A stretch of 6,646 nt of DNA from Kingella oralis (GCA_905373195.1 CAJPSG010000062.1:1-6646), one strand, 5' to 3'. Shown: positions 1 to 6,002, counted from the stretch's first letter. Numbers and translations: made by a program. Notes: generated by a model not told the origin, from the letters alone.

Positions 1-1
1 A

Positions 2-451
2 AACCAGCCTCAACCATCCCAACCCACAGCCGCCGATAACGCGGCTGTTGCTGTTTCTGAACCAACAGAAACACAAACCGTTGGGCAGTTTGAAACATCT
101 CAGCCCCATTATTCCGAACAAATCCTGACCCAACTTGCTCATCAATACGACTGGACAATCACCGACACTCAATCCGCCAGCAAAACCTATGCAAACGCCA
201 ATCCTATGGGTAGTGCGCTTAATCCTGATGGCAATTTAACCCTCCATGCCCGTTTTGACGGAAGCCATCGCTATCTTGCCCTAGAAAGTGGTTGGAATAC
301 CGTGTTTGATGTAGATGCCCGTGATGTTCCCCCGCCCGTAGCCGCTCGCGTATTCAACCGATTTGCTGAACAAGCTGCATTCAATATGCCGTTTGAGCAC
401 AGCGATGTGGAAAAACCACCATCAGGCAGGAAACAAGCAAATATCATTTAA
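2..451 (+). pseudogene. 3' part of a large element-encoded protein gene, segment 1 (enters from left, interrupted at 451)
   Basis: The frame is open from base 2 to a TAA at 449-451, with no start needed because the gene continues leftward out of the window. The first ~40 residues are Pro/Gln/Thr-rich linker. They are followed by a folded-looking stretch with alternating hydrophobic residues (LTLHARFDG, RYLALESGWNTVFDV) and a helix (VAARVFNRFAEQ). The protein-like character does not stop at 451: frame 1 takes over immediately after and reads as a natural continuation. I therefore infer one gene broken by an apparent one-base deletion between 397 and 448, most simply at the A5 run 411-415. I do not recognise the family of this segment. 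It probably belongs to the same polypeptide as the LPD7-like protein that ends at 2212. Alternatives are a genuine gene end at 451, or a -1 ribosomal slip at the GAA-AAA codons. Confidence 0.55.
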
Positions 452-795
452 GCCAAGGCTTACAACAGCAAGGGTATGAGCCCTCTGCCGATGGCACGAT
501 GTGGGCGAAAAGCATCGGTGATGACACCATCCGCATTACCCTATCGCCCAACGAAGCTACTGTTTCACACGCTTCTCCCCATGTTGAACTGCATCTGCAA
601 AAATTTCCCATTCAAGATGTGGATGGCATGATGGAGCGCGTGCAACAGTATGAGCAACAGGCGCAAAGCCATTTCAGGCAGCCTGAAAACGAGCATGGCG
701 AGTTTCGGCGAAGCCAAAACGCACAAAGCGAGCCATTGCAAAGTCCAAACCAACAGGAAAGCAATATGAACCCATCTGAACCCCCAAGCCGTTGA
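397..795 (+). pseudogene. Segment 2 of the same interrupted gene (frame 1)
   Basis: Frame 1 is open from just after a TGA at 394-396 to the TGA at 793-795. The only early ATG is at 499, inside a domain-like stretch and without a Shine-Dalgarno sequence, which argues against an independent gene. The visible protein has a beta-rich core (MWAKSIGDDTIRITL, then VELHLQKFPI) and a Gln-rich helix. Next comes the hexapeptide FRQPEN, encoded by a DNA uptake sequence at 676-687, and a low-complexity Gln/Ser/Pro tail. Just before the stop lies a C5 run (781-785). Removing one C would carry the reading into the next segment (…SEPQAVENSIEFDGMTQ…). Function is unknown. I read this as the middle of one gene carrying two compensating indels; an assembly or sequencing error would look the same. 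Confidence 0.5.
676..687 (+). repeat. DNA uptake sequence (AGGCAGCCTGAA) inside coding sequence
   Basis: Exact 12-mer, flanked by TTTC and AA as in the other copies. It lies in frame in the segment ending at 795 and encodes FRQPEN. Neisseriaceae take up DNA bearing such sequences during natural transformation; this dialect differs from the ATGCCGTCTGAA of Neisseria meningitidis and N. gonorrhoeae. Confidence 0.8.
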
Positions 796-817
796 AAACA
801 GCATTGAATTTGACGGT

Positions 818-2212
818 ATGACGCAAGAACAGTCGCCAAGTCCAACTCAACCCACCGAAGCTCAACCGCAGCTTGAAACCATTTCAGCTGCCGAAGTGCA
901 AGAGAACCTGCGTCGTGCCAAGGAGAAAGAGCGGATTGAGGCGGCGCAGCAATTTACCCAAGAAGCCGCCGTTGGTGCAGCAATAGGCATGGCTGCTGAT
1001 GTTGCGTTAGATGTTGCTATACCAAGCAGCAGTATGGCAAAAACCGCTGCCAGTGTTGCCACAGATTTAGCAAGTAATGCGGCTGCCGAACGCATTGTGC
1101 AGTCCAATTCTGCTCAACAAGCCGAACGAGATGCCCCTGAAAGCACAGAGCCACACAACACGCCCGAGGCATCCCCCTATCAAAAGCCTAAACCTATTTT
1201 GGATTTGGATTACGAAACACCCAAAGGACTAGCCGACCGCTATATCCGCATGGAGGGTAAATATCTTGACTTCAAAAACCATCAAACCGTGATGTTTGAA
1301 GACAAGGGCAAAAAGCTCAATACCGCGCAGACCAACCCGCAAATCATCAACGATATGCTGGATACCGCCCAAGCCAAAAATTGGGACAGCATCAAGATTT
1401 CGGGCAGTTTGGCATTTAAGCAACAAGTATGGCTAGAAGCCGAATTGCGGGGCATTAAAACCACAGGCTATAAGCCCACCAAAGAGGATATTGCCAAACG
1501 GGATTATTTGCTGGAAAGCCGCTATCGCAACAGCATTGAAGCGCAGCATCAGCCTGAAATAAATAAGGCGGCGCAGCAAGATAAAGCACAGCCCGAGCCA
1601 TCTCAACAGTTGGACAGCAAAATACCCAAGCATGAACCACAACCTGCGCCAACCACCACAATAGATGAGCAAAACGCAGGCAGTCTGTTTGATGATGCCC
1701 CCAAAGCCAGCTTGCCGCCTATGCCTGATGTTTCTGCTGCGCTGCATTCTGCTGCTGATAAAGCGCAAGCCTTGGCAGATACGCCCCAAGAGCGTGTTGC
1801 TGCTAGCCAAATGCACCATCAAGCTGCCCATGCAAGTATTCAACAAAGCAGCCTGAAAGGACAAGCCATCGCCGAACAAAGCAAGCCCGCTCAATCCTTT
1901 AATCCTGAGCTGGATTCTGCTCGCAGCGTGTATTTGCAAAAAGTAGAAACGCTGCACAAAGACGAGAGATTGCGCTTGCAAGATATAGAAAAACGGCTTG
2001 CGCGCGTGATTAACCGTTATCCACTCGCCGAGCAAGATGAGTTTTGGCGACGGCATTATGAAGAGACGGCAAATGACATCAAAGGAGGAAAATTGCACAA
2101 TGCAGAACACCCAAAGCAGGAAACTAAGCCTAGTCCAAGCCATACGGTTAGCCCAAGTCGCTCTAATCAGCAACACGAGCAAGGCGATGATGGCGTGGAG
2201 ATAGGTGATTAA
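818..2212 (+). CDS. LPD7-like domain protein, C-terminal part of a large mobile-element protein
   Basis: As an independent gene this encodes 464 residues from the ATG at 818, but the frame is open back to 770 and the ATG has only a weak upstream GACGG. It may therefore be the end of the interrupted gene to its left rather than a separate gene. Residues ~22-50 are a charged helix. Residues ~50-92 are Ala/Gly-rich and weakly hydrophobic (VGAAIGMAADVALDVAI), possibly membrane-interacting. Residues ~138-232 (LADRYIRMEGKYLDFK, MFEDKGKKLNT, KNWDSIKISGS, WLEAELRGIKTTGY) resemble LPD7, a domain found in large polyvalent proteins and at the C-termini of TraI-type relaxases. Residues ~235-360 are Gln/Pro/Ala low complexity, and ~365-421 form a charged, probably coiled-coil segment. 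LPD7 has no established catalytic role that I can name. Its position just upstream of mobC and the relaxase fits a DNA-transfer accessory role (inference). Confidence 0.7.
   Translation: MTQEQSPSPTQPTEAQPQLETISAAEVQENLRRAKEKERIEAAQQFTQEAAVGAAIGMAADVALDVAIPSSSMAKTAASVATDLASNAAAERIVQSNSAQQAERDAPESTEPHNTPEASPYQKPKPILDLDYETPKGLADRYIRMEGKYLDFKNHQTVMFEDKGKKLNTAQTNPQIINDMLDTAQAKNWDSIKISGSLAFKQQVWLEAELRGIKTTGYKPTKEDIAKRDYLLESRYRNSIEAQHQPEINKAAQQDKAQPEPSQQLDSKIPKHEPQPAPTTTIDEQNAGSLFDDAPKASLPPMPDVSAALHSAADKAQALADTPQERVAASQMHHQAAHASIQQSSLKGQAIAEQSKPAQSFNPELDSARSVYLQKVETLHKDERLRLQDIEKRLARVINRYPLAEQDEFWRRHYEETANDIKGGKLHNAEHPKQETKPSPSHTVSPSRSNQQHEQGDDGVEIGD
1846..1857 (+). repeat. DUS variant (AAGCAGCCTGAA) inside coding sequence
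   Basis: One mismatch at the second base compared with AGGCAGCCTGAA. It reads in a different frame from the FRQPEN copies, giving SSLK. The same variant occurs in both arms of the hairpin at 5085-5130. Confidence 0.5.
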
Positions 2213-2219
2213 CCAGCCA

Positions 2220-2250
2220 AGGCAGCCTGAAAATCGCTTTCAGGCTGCCT
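2220..2250. terminator. DUS inverted-repeat hairpin between the LPD7-like gene and mobC
   Basis: Perfect 13-bp stem (2220-2232 with 2238-2250) and a 5-base loop. Each arm carries an exact DUS. Paired DUS commonly act as transcription terminators in Neisseriaceae. There is no T-run after the stem (CTAACC), so termination may be inefficient and some transcription may continue into mobC, whose start is only 20 bases further on. Confidence 0.7.
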
Positions 2251-2269
2251 CTAACCCGAGGATATTCAG

Positions 2270-2788
2270 ATGACCGCAAAAATAGATATTTATGGCTTAA
2301 CAACAGAGCAAATTAAACAACTCAAACAAATTGCGTTTCAAAAAACAGGCAAAGCCAGCCTATCTGCCTTTGCACGGCAACTGTTGCTTGCTCAATTAGA
2401 CAATACGCCCCAGCCAACCGCTGAATCCACTCCTAAACAACAAAATACCCGCCTAGAACTCAAACTCTCCCCCAAAATCGCCACCTACCTTACCGAACAC
2501 GCCAAGCGCGGCAAAATGACCGCCAACCGCTATGCCCTAGCCATTATTGCCAGCCACATAGACCGCTACCCCCTGCTCACCGACAACGAAGCCACCGCGC
2601 TCTACCAATCCAACAGTCAACTTGCCATGATAGGCAGCAATCTTAACCAAATTGCCCGCCATCTCAACGCAGGCGAAAGCGTTTCGCTCACCGCACAAAA
2701 CATCACCGCACTACAAAACCTGATTCACCAACACATGAACACAGTCGGAACCGTATTACTCACCCACCGCAAACGCAAACAGCAATAA
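2270..2788 (+). CDS. mobC: MobC-like plasmid mobilization relaxosome protein
   Basis: The product is 172 residues, in the usual size range for MobC-type accessory proteins. These bind oriT and help the relaxase reach a melted nic region. Residues ~1-43 and ~60-98 each look like short DNA-binding modules with a beta strand followed by helices (KIDIYGLTTEQIKQLKQIA; LELKLSPKIATYLTEHAKRG), reminiscent of ribbon-helix-helix folds. Residues 121-133 carry IGSNLNQIARHLN, the signature typical of MobC C-terminal regions. The tail is basic (HRKRKQQ). The start at 2270 is supported by GAGGA at 2258-2262, 7 bases upstream. It lies directly upstream of the relaxase gene, separated only by a DUS hairpin, as expected for a mob cluster. 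The symbol is by family resemblance, not demonstrated orthology. Confidence 0.85.
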   Translation: MTAKIDIYGLTTEQIKQLKQIAFQKTGKASLSAFARQLLLAQLDNTPQPTAESTPKQQNTRLELKLSPKIATYLTEHAKRGKMTANRYALAIIASHIDRYPLLTDNEATALYQSNSQLAMIGSNLNQIARHLNAGESVSLTAQNITALQNLIHQHMNTVGTVLLTHRKRKQQ

Positions 2789-2804
2789 CCCAACCCATTA
2801 TTTC

Positions 2805-2851
2805 AGGCAGCCTGAAAACGTCTTCCCCACGTTTCAGGCTGCCTTTCTTTT
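2805..2851 (+). terminator. DUS inverted-repeat intrinsic terminator after mobC
   Basis: Stem 2805-2821 with 2829-2844: 16 bp with one bulged A, loop CTTCCCC. An exact DUS lies on each arm and a T-rich tract follows (TTCTTTT to 2851). This is the most terminator-like of the three DUS hairpins. It lies between two genes that should work together, so it may act as an attenuator that lowers relaxase expression relative to MobC (inference). Confidence 0.75.
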
Positions 2852-2871
2852 GTACTCAAAAAGGACACCCC

Positions 2872-3879
2872 ATGAGCCTACACCGCAACATAGACGACTG
2901 GTTTCTTGGCTATAAAACCCGCGCTGTTCACCCAAAAGAAAACCCTATTTACCTCAAATCAGGCAGCCACAAAGGCTTAAAAACAGGTTTCGGATTACGC
3001 AATCTCACCGCTGCTGCCAAACGCCACCCCGAAGTGATGGTTAAAATCCCCAAACGATTTAGCCAAAACTCCAAAGGTTTGCACGGCATCCGCAATCATT
3101 TGGATTACATTTCACGCAATGGCGAAGTACCCATAGAAACCAACACAGGTGAAAAGCTGACCAACAAACAGCAAATCAAAGCACATCTAACCAAACTCAA
3201 AAATCTTGGTATTACCGAAGAATCGCCCCACCGCGAAGCCATCAATATTGTTCTATCCATGCCCGCAGGCACCAACCCCGACAAAGTATTAAACGCTGCC
3301 CGCGCCTTTGCTGCCGAGCGTTTTGCACACCACCAATACGCCCTAGCCCTACACCACGAATCCGAGCGCGAGGGTGAACCACCGCATCCGCACGTTCATC
3401 TCAGTGTGTTGGTGCGCGACAACATGGGCAACCGCATCAATCCACGCAAAAACGATTTATTTGAATGGCGTGTTCATTTTGCCGAACGACTGCGCGATGA
3501 GGGGGTGCAATGCGCCGCCACCCAACGCAAACATCGCGGCAAAACCCAAAAAGCCGAAAGCGGCGTCGTTCGCGCCATCAAACAGCGCGACGTAGAACCC
3601 GAAATCGTCAAAAGCTGGCAACAGGAATTGACCGCCGCCATTCAAGAAAACCGCAGCCCAAACGCGCCCTTTGCCTACAAACAAGCCCAACCCGAACACT
3701 ACCGCCACGAGTTAGACGCATGGGAACACGAAGTACGCCAAGCACAACAAACAGGACGCGCACCCATTCATCCTTTTCAACAAAAAGCCAACAACACACG
3801 GCAAAAAATCAGCCAAGAATACGCCCAAATTGCCCGTGCGCTGTATACCAACAAGGCTACAAAACCGAAGCCCGCTTGA
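2872..3879 (+). CDS. mobA: MOBP-type relaxase (conjugative DNA nickase)
   Basis: The 335-residue relaxase would nick one strand at oriT, stay covalently bound to the 5' end through a tyrosine, and pilot the strand into the recipient. Motif I is visible at residues 75-84 (NHLDYISRNG), with Tyr79 as the predicted nucleophile. The metal-binding motif III is at 161-178 (HHE…HPHVHLSV), with His172, His174 and His176 as the likely triad. The HLDYISRNG form is characteristic of the MOBP/VirD2-like group, whose members usually cleave at YATCCTG|Y; a matching site lies at 5771-5778. Residues ~240-330 are a charged helical tail. The protein lacks the long C-terminal extension of IncP TraI, and an LPD7-like module is instead encoded upstream. 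AAGGA at 2861-2865 lies 6 bases before the ATG. The stop overlaps the next start (TGATG). Confidence 0.92.
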   Translation: MSLHRNIDDWFLGYKTRAVHPKENPIYLKSGSHKGLKTGFGLRNLTAAAKRHPEVMVKIPKRFSQNSKGLHGIRNHLDYISRNGEVPIETNTGEKLTNKQQIKAHLTKLKNLGITEESPHREAINIVLSMPAGTNPDKVLNAARAFAAERFAHHQYALALHHESEREGEPPHPHVHLSVLVRDNMGNRINPRKNDLFEWRVHFAERLRDEGVQCAATQRKHRGKTQKAESGVVRAIKQRDVEPEIVKSWQQELTAAIQENRSPNAPFAYKQAQPEHYRHELDAWEHEVRQAQQTGRAPIHPFQQKANNTRQKISQEYAQIARALYTNKATKPKPA

Positions 3880-4145
3880 TGAGCAAACTCAAACAGCAAT
3901 TAGACGCGCAAAGTTTGGAAACCCAAGCCGAACAAGACTACCGCAGCCTGAAAACCCAAATGGATAAATCCGTCCAAAAAACCGAGCCACCCGCAACACC
4001 CAAACCCACTTTCAGGCAGCCTGAAAATGAGCAAAGCGAACCCAGCACGCAAACTGGTCAAGCTCCAAATGGACGCATTCCATCCCCTTACCGCCCCAAC
4101 AAACTACAAACCGAAAATGAACAAGATACCGATATGGAATATTAA
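3879..4145 (+). CDS. Small disordered mob-operon protein, overlapping the relaxase stop
   Basis: This 88-residue gene starts with the ATG that shares one base with the relaxase TGA (TGATG, 3877-3881), an arrangement typical of termination-reinitiation. The frame is open further upstream, to an ATG at 3510, but that part lies inside the relaxase gene out of frame and gives an implausible Arg/Thr-rich peptide, so I place the start at 3879. Residues 1-35 form a charged, probably coiled-coil helix (SKLKQQLDAQSLETQAEQDY). The remainder is Pro/Gln/Glu-rich and probably disordered, and contains FRQPEN (45-50) encoded by a DUS. I recognise no family. It could be a relaxase partner, or a detached C-terminal tail of the relaxase. 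rdgC begins 2 bases after its stop. Confidence 0.7.
   Translation: MSKLKQQLDAQSLETQAEQDYRSLKTQMDKSVQKTEPPATPKPTFRQPENEQSEPSTQTGQAPNGRIPSPYRPNKLQTENEQDTDMEY
4014..4025 (+). repeat. DNA uptake sequence (AGGCAGCCTGAA) inside coding sequence
   Basis: Exact 12-mer within the 88-residue gene, preceded by TTTC and followed by AA. It is read in the frame that gives FRQPEN, the same peptide as the copy at 676-687. A partial copy, CCGCAGCCTGAA, lies nearby at about 3941-3952. Confidence 0.8.
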
Positions 4146-4147
4146 CC

Positions 4148-5053
4148 ATGCTATTCAAACACCTTACGTTTTACCGCATCACCCAAGAACTACCCCAACC
4201 CCACACGCTTGCCCAACAGCTCACACGACTGCCCTTTTCTCCTTGTTTGAGCCTAGACTGGTTTAGCGAGGGCTTTGCCCCACCCAACGAACATCACCCC
4301 GATTTTGTTTCACTGGCAGGCGATAGCGTTGCCATTCGGCTCAACCGTGAAGACAAAGTATTACCGCCCAGCGTCATTGTCTCTCAACTTAACCCACGCA
4401 TTGCCAACATAGAAGCCAGCGAAAAACGCCATGTAGGCAGACGCGAAAAACAAGAACTGCGCGACACGCTAATTGACCAACTGCTCCCCCAAGCCTTTAC
4501 CAAAAGCAGCCATACCTACGCCCTGCTTGATTACGTCCATTCACTGATTTTGATTGATGCCAGCCCCAAAATCGCCGAAAACCTGTTAGCCAAACTGCGC
4601 GAGGCAATTGGCGGACTAGATGCGATTTATCCCAAAACACAACAGCCGCTTACTCAACTGATGACCGATTGGTTACAACGCGGCGAAGCAGATGGCAATT
4701 TTGCCCTAGACAGCGACAGTACGCTTAAAGACAGCCCCAACAATCAGGACGGAGCGACCATTAAAGCCAGCAAACAAAATCTATCCGCCAATGAAATTAC
4801 CCAACTGGTGCAACATGGCAAAACCGCAACCCAGCTTGGCTTAACATGGCAAAACCAAATTGATTTCATCCTCAACCAAGATTTTACCCTGCGTCGCTTG
4901 CGTTATACCGCAGACCTTGTTTCCTGCACCAAACCACAAGGCGATGATTTCAACCGCCACCACTTTCTCCAACTACTGATGGCAATTCATCTGCCCAAGC
5001 TGATTAACGAATTGGTTACGTCGGCGGGTGGTTGGACGAATAGCAACGGATAA
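4148..5053 (+). CDS. rdgC: Recombination-associated protein RdgC
   Basis: The product has 301 residues, matching the ~300 usual for RdgC, a ring-forming DNA-binding protein that coats duplex DNA and limits RecA access. In Neisseria it is linked to pilin antigenic variation. Family features are visible along the whole length. The N-terminus is MLFKHLTFYRITQ, followed by PFSPC (29-33) and EDKVLPPSVI (68-77). Then come GRREKQELRD (97-106), LLPQAF (112-117) and a LLDYVHSLILIDAS strand region. The sequence continues with ATIKASKQNLSANEITQLVQHGKTATQLGLTW, close to the E. coli VIRAKKQDLTSEEI region (described as a pattern, in two adjoining blocks). The start is 2 bases after the preceding stop, with only a weak TGGA upstream, suggesting translational coupling. 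Placement in a mob cluster is unusual compared with the normal chromosomal location, and may help protect or channel incoming DNA (inference). Confidence 0.93.
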   Translation: MLFKHLTFYRITQELPQPHTLAQQLTRLPFSPCLSLDWFSEGFAPPNEHHPDFVSLAGDSVAIRLNREDKVLPPSVIVSQLNPRIANIEASEKRHVGRREKQELRDTLIDQLLPQAFTKSSHTYALLDYVHSLILIDASPKIAENLLAKLREAIGGLDAIYPKTQQPLTQLMTDWLQRGEADGNFALDSDSTLKDSPNNQDGATIKASKQNLSANEITQLVQHGKTATQLGLTWQNQIDFILNQDFTLRRLRYTADLVSCTKPQGDDFNRHHFLQLLMAIHLPKLINELVTSAGGWTNSNG

Positions 5054-5084
5054 AACAAAACCCAACTTCTTTCACAACGCCATG

Positions 5085-5130
5085 TAAAAGCAGCCTGAAA
5101 CCCTAGATTTGGGGTTTCAGGCTGCTTTTA
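5085..5130. terminator. DUS-variant inverted repeat after rdgC
   Basis: Perfect 19-bp stem: 5085-5103 (TAAAAGCAGCCTGAAACCC) with 5112-5130, and an 8-base loop. Each arm holds AAGCAGCCTGAA, one base different from the other hairpins. The A4 and T4 at the outer ends of the stem make it resemble a bidirectional terminator. It ends 10 bases before the next possible start at 5141. Confidence 0.75.
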
Positions 5131-5140
5131 GGCTAGCAAA

Positions 5141-5542
5141 ATGCTTAATTTAACAAAGACAATTGGTATGCAACACAATTCAAACCACCCCATCTATCTT
5201 TTTACCAATAACCTAAATTGCCAACCCACCGCATACGGACAAAAAAAGCTCACAGAACTATTTGCGTATCTTGATAAGCATTTAGGCACAATCACAGCCA
5301 TAAACTGCCACAGTTATCGCCGTTTGGATGGGTGTTTTTTTACAATGGACTTTGTTGGCAACAAAGGCACATTGGCACTTACCTTAATCCCTGATACACA
5401 GTATTCTTGGTCGGACTATTTAACAGAAAATGCCCCCTTGGTATCGGACGCTGATATTTATCTAACAGATGCAACAGACGCATTTAAGCTGATGCAGTAT
5501 GTATCACAGCATTATGGTCATGCAGCTTCTGTATTTGGCTGA
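5141..5542 (+). CDS. Orphan small protein, unknown function
   Basis: The reading frame gives 133 residues from the ATG at 5141. A second ATG at 5168 (giving 124 residues, MQHNSNHPIYLF) is a plausible alternative, because 5141 lies only 10 bases after a 19-bp hairpin. Neither start has a strong Shine-Dalgarno sequence. The predicted protein looks globular and soluble. It has an amphipathic helix (GQKKLTELFAYLDKHLG), then alternating strands (TAINCHSYRRLDGCFFTMDFVG, then GTLALTLIP) described as two blocks, and a C-terminal helix (DAFKLMQYVSQHYG). There is no signal peptide or membrane segment. Its base composition is more AT-rich than rdgC and the relaxase gene, which suggests a separate cargo acquisition. 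It is followed by a strong terminator. I do not recognise the family. Confidence 0.6.
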   Translation: MLNLTKTIGMQHNSNHPIYLFTNNLNCQPTAYGQKKLTELFAYLDKHLGTITAINCHSYRRLDGCFFTMDFVGNKGTLALTLIPDTQYSWSDYLTENAPLVSDADIYLTDATDAFKLMQYVSQHYGHAASVFG

Positions 5543-5602
5543 AAAATAATTTGCTGGCAAAGTTTTCATTTCAACAAGACCTTTTACGCATCAAGCAAAA
5601 AT

Positions 5603-5648
5603 AAGCCCGTAGCCGCTCTCAAATATTGGGAGTGGCTACGGGCTTTTT
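5603..5648 (+). terminator. Strong intrinsic terminator
   Basis: Stem 5603-5620 with 5628-5645: 18 bp including two G-T wobbles, core AAGCCCGTAGCC/GGCTACGGGCTT, loop AAATATT. T5 follows at 5644-5648. An A-run on the left side (5597-5601) would give a T-run on the opposite strand, so it may work in both directions. It closes the gene ending at 5542 and insulates the oriT region. Confidence 0.88.
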
Positions 5649-5671
5649 GCCATTACACATTCGCCACCAAA

Positions 5672-5698
5672 TGCCATCACTTTGACAAAGAGATGGCA
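5672..5698. repeat. Inverted repeat between terminator and oriT
   Basis: TGCCATCACTTTG (5672-5684) and its reverse complement (5686-5698) match at 12 of 13 positions around one central base. There is no T-run on either side, so it is not an obvious terminator. It could be a relaxosome-protein binding site at the outer edge of oriT, or an extragenic palindrome. Confidence 0.6.
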
Positions 5699-5720
5699 AA
5701 CTTACAGCCCAGCGCAGCGT

Positions 5721-5785
5721 TTCCGCCTTTGGGCGGAATGACAAAACACGGTGTTTTGTCGGCGAAAGCCTATCCTGCGTCTAGT
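5721..5785 (+). other. oriT: Candidate oriT with IncP/MOBP-type nic site (nick between 5777 and 5778)
   Basis: TATCCTG|C at 5771-5778 matches the IncP-type nic consensus YATCCTG|Y, used by MOBP relaxases such as the one encoded at 2872-3879. Upstream, on the side where such oriTs carry their relaxase-binding inverted repeat, are two perfect palindromes. One is TTCCGCC/GGCGGAA (5721-5727, 5732-5738). The other is GACAAAACAC/GTGTTTTGTC around one G (5740-5760). The latter can be extended imperfectly by CTTT..CG with CGAAAG, bringing the right arm to about 5768, roughly 9 bases from the nick, similar to the 8 bp in RP4. Polarity: the strand would leave toward higher coordinates. The assignment is inferred from pattern plus relaxase class. 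Confidence 0.72.
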
Positions 5786-5982
5786 ATAAAAATACGTTTT
5801 ACTCGGGAGAGATTGGGAATTTTGAAAGGGAAGGAACACGGAAAGCGGAAAGTTTGGGTTATTTTATGAAATATGTCGTTAAATATGACAAATGATAGTC
5901 TTTATTAGGTTTAAATAGTCTTTTGATTTGTCCTTAAATATGTCCTCTATTTTCTAAATTAGGTTGATTTATTCAAAAATAG

Positions 5983-6002
5983 GCATAAATTAACGCTTAT
6001 GC
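5983..6002. promoter_or_regulatory. Dyad GCATAA-N8-TTATGC
   Basis: Six-base arms GCATAA (5983-5988) and TTATGC (5997-6002). The same half-site forms the ungapped palindrome at 6100-6111, which suggests two binding sites for one dimeric regulator. Confidence 0.45.

Noticed and set aside
409..415. Programmed -1 frameshift heptamer
   Set aside because: GGAAAAA allows good re-pairing only for the Lys codon, I see no obvious stimulatory structure, and a second shift would be needed downstream; indels or sequence errors are simpler.
565..1107. Several - strand open frames, one hydrophobic enough to suggest a membrane protein
   Set aside because: The hydrophobicity comes from reading the complement of Gln/Glu/Ala-rich codons; there is no ribosome binding site and they overlap credible + strand coding.
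1433..2182. 249-residue open frame on the - strand
   Set aside because: It lies wholly antisense to the LPD7-like gene, has an erratic Trp/Cys/Leu-rich composition and no ribosome binding site; it is a shadow.
2220..2250. Insertion-sequence end or attachment site
   Set aside because: Arms are exact DUS copies and recur elsewhere as intergenic hairpins; no transposase or target duplication is seen.
3457..3799. Two - strand open frames opposite the relaxase
   Set aside because: Gly/Val/Phe-rich antisense shadows of a confidently assigned gene, with no start signals.
3510..3878. N-terminal extension of the 88-residue gene
   Set aside because: Out of frame inside the relaxase, with an Arg/Thr/Ser-rich random-looking translation; the TGATG start at 3879 is a better fit.
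4027..4266. 79-residue + strand frame
   Set aside because: It overlaps the 88-residue gene and the start of rdgC in another frame, and its His/Thr/Pro-rich translation looks non-natural.
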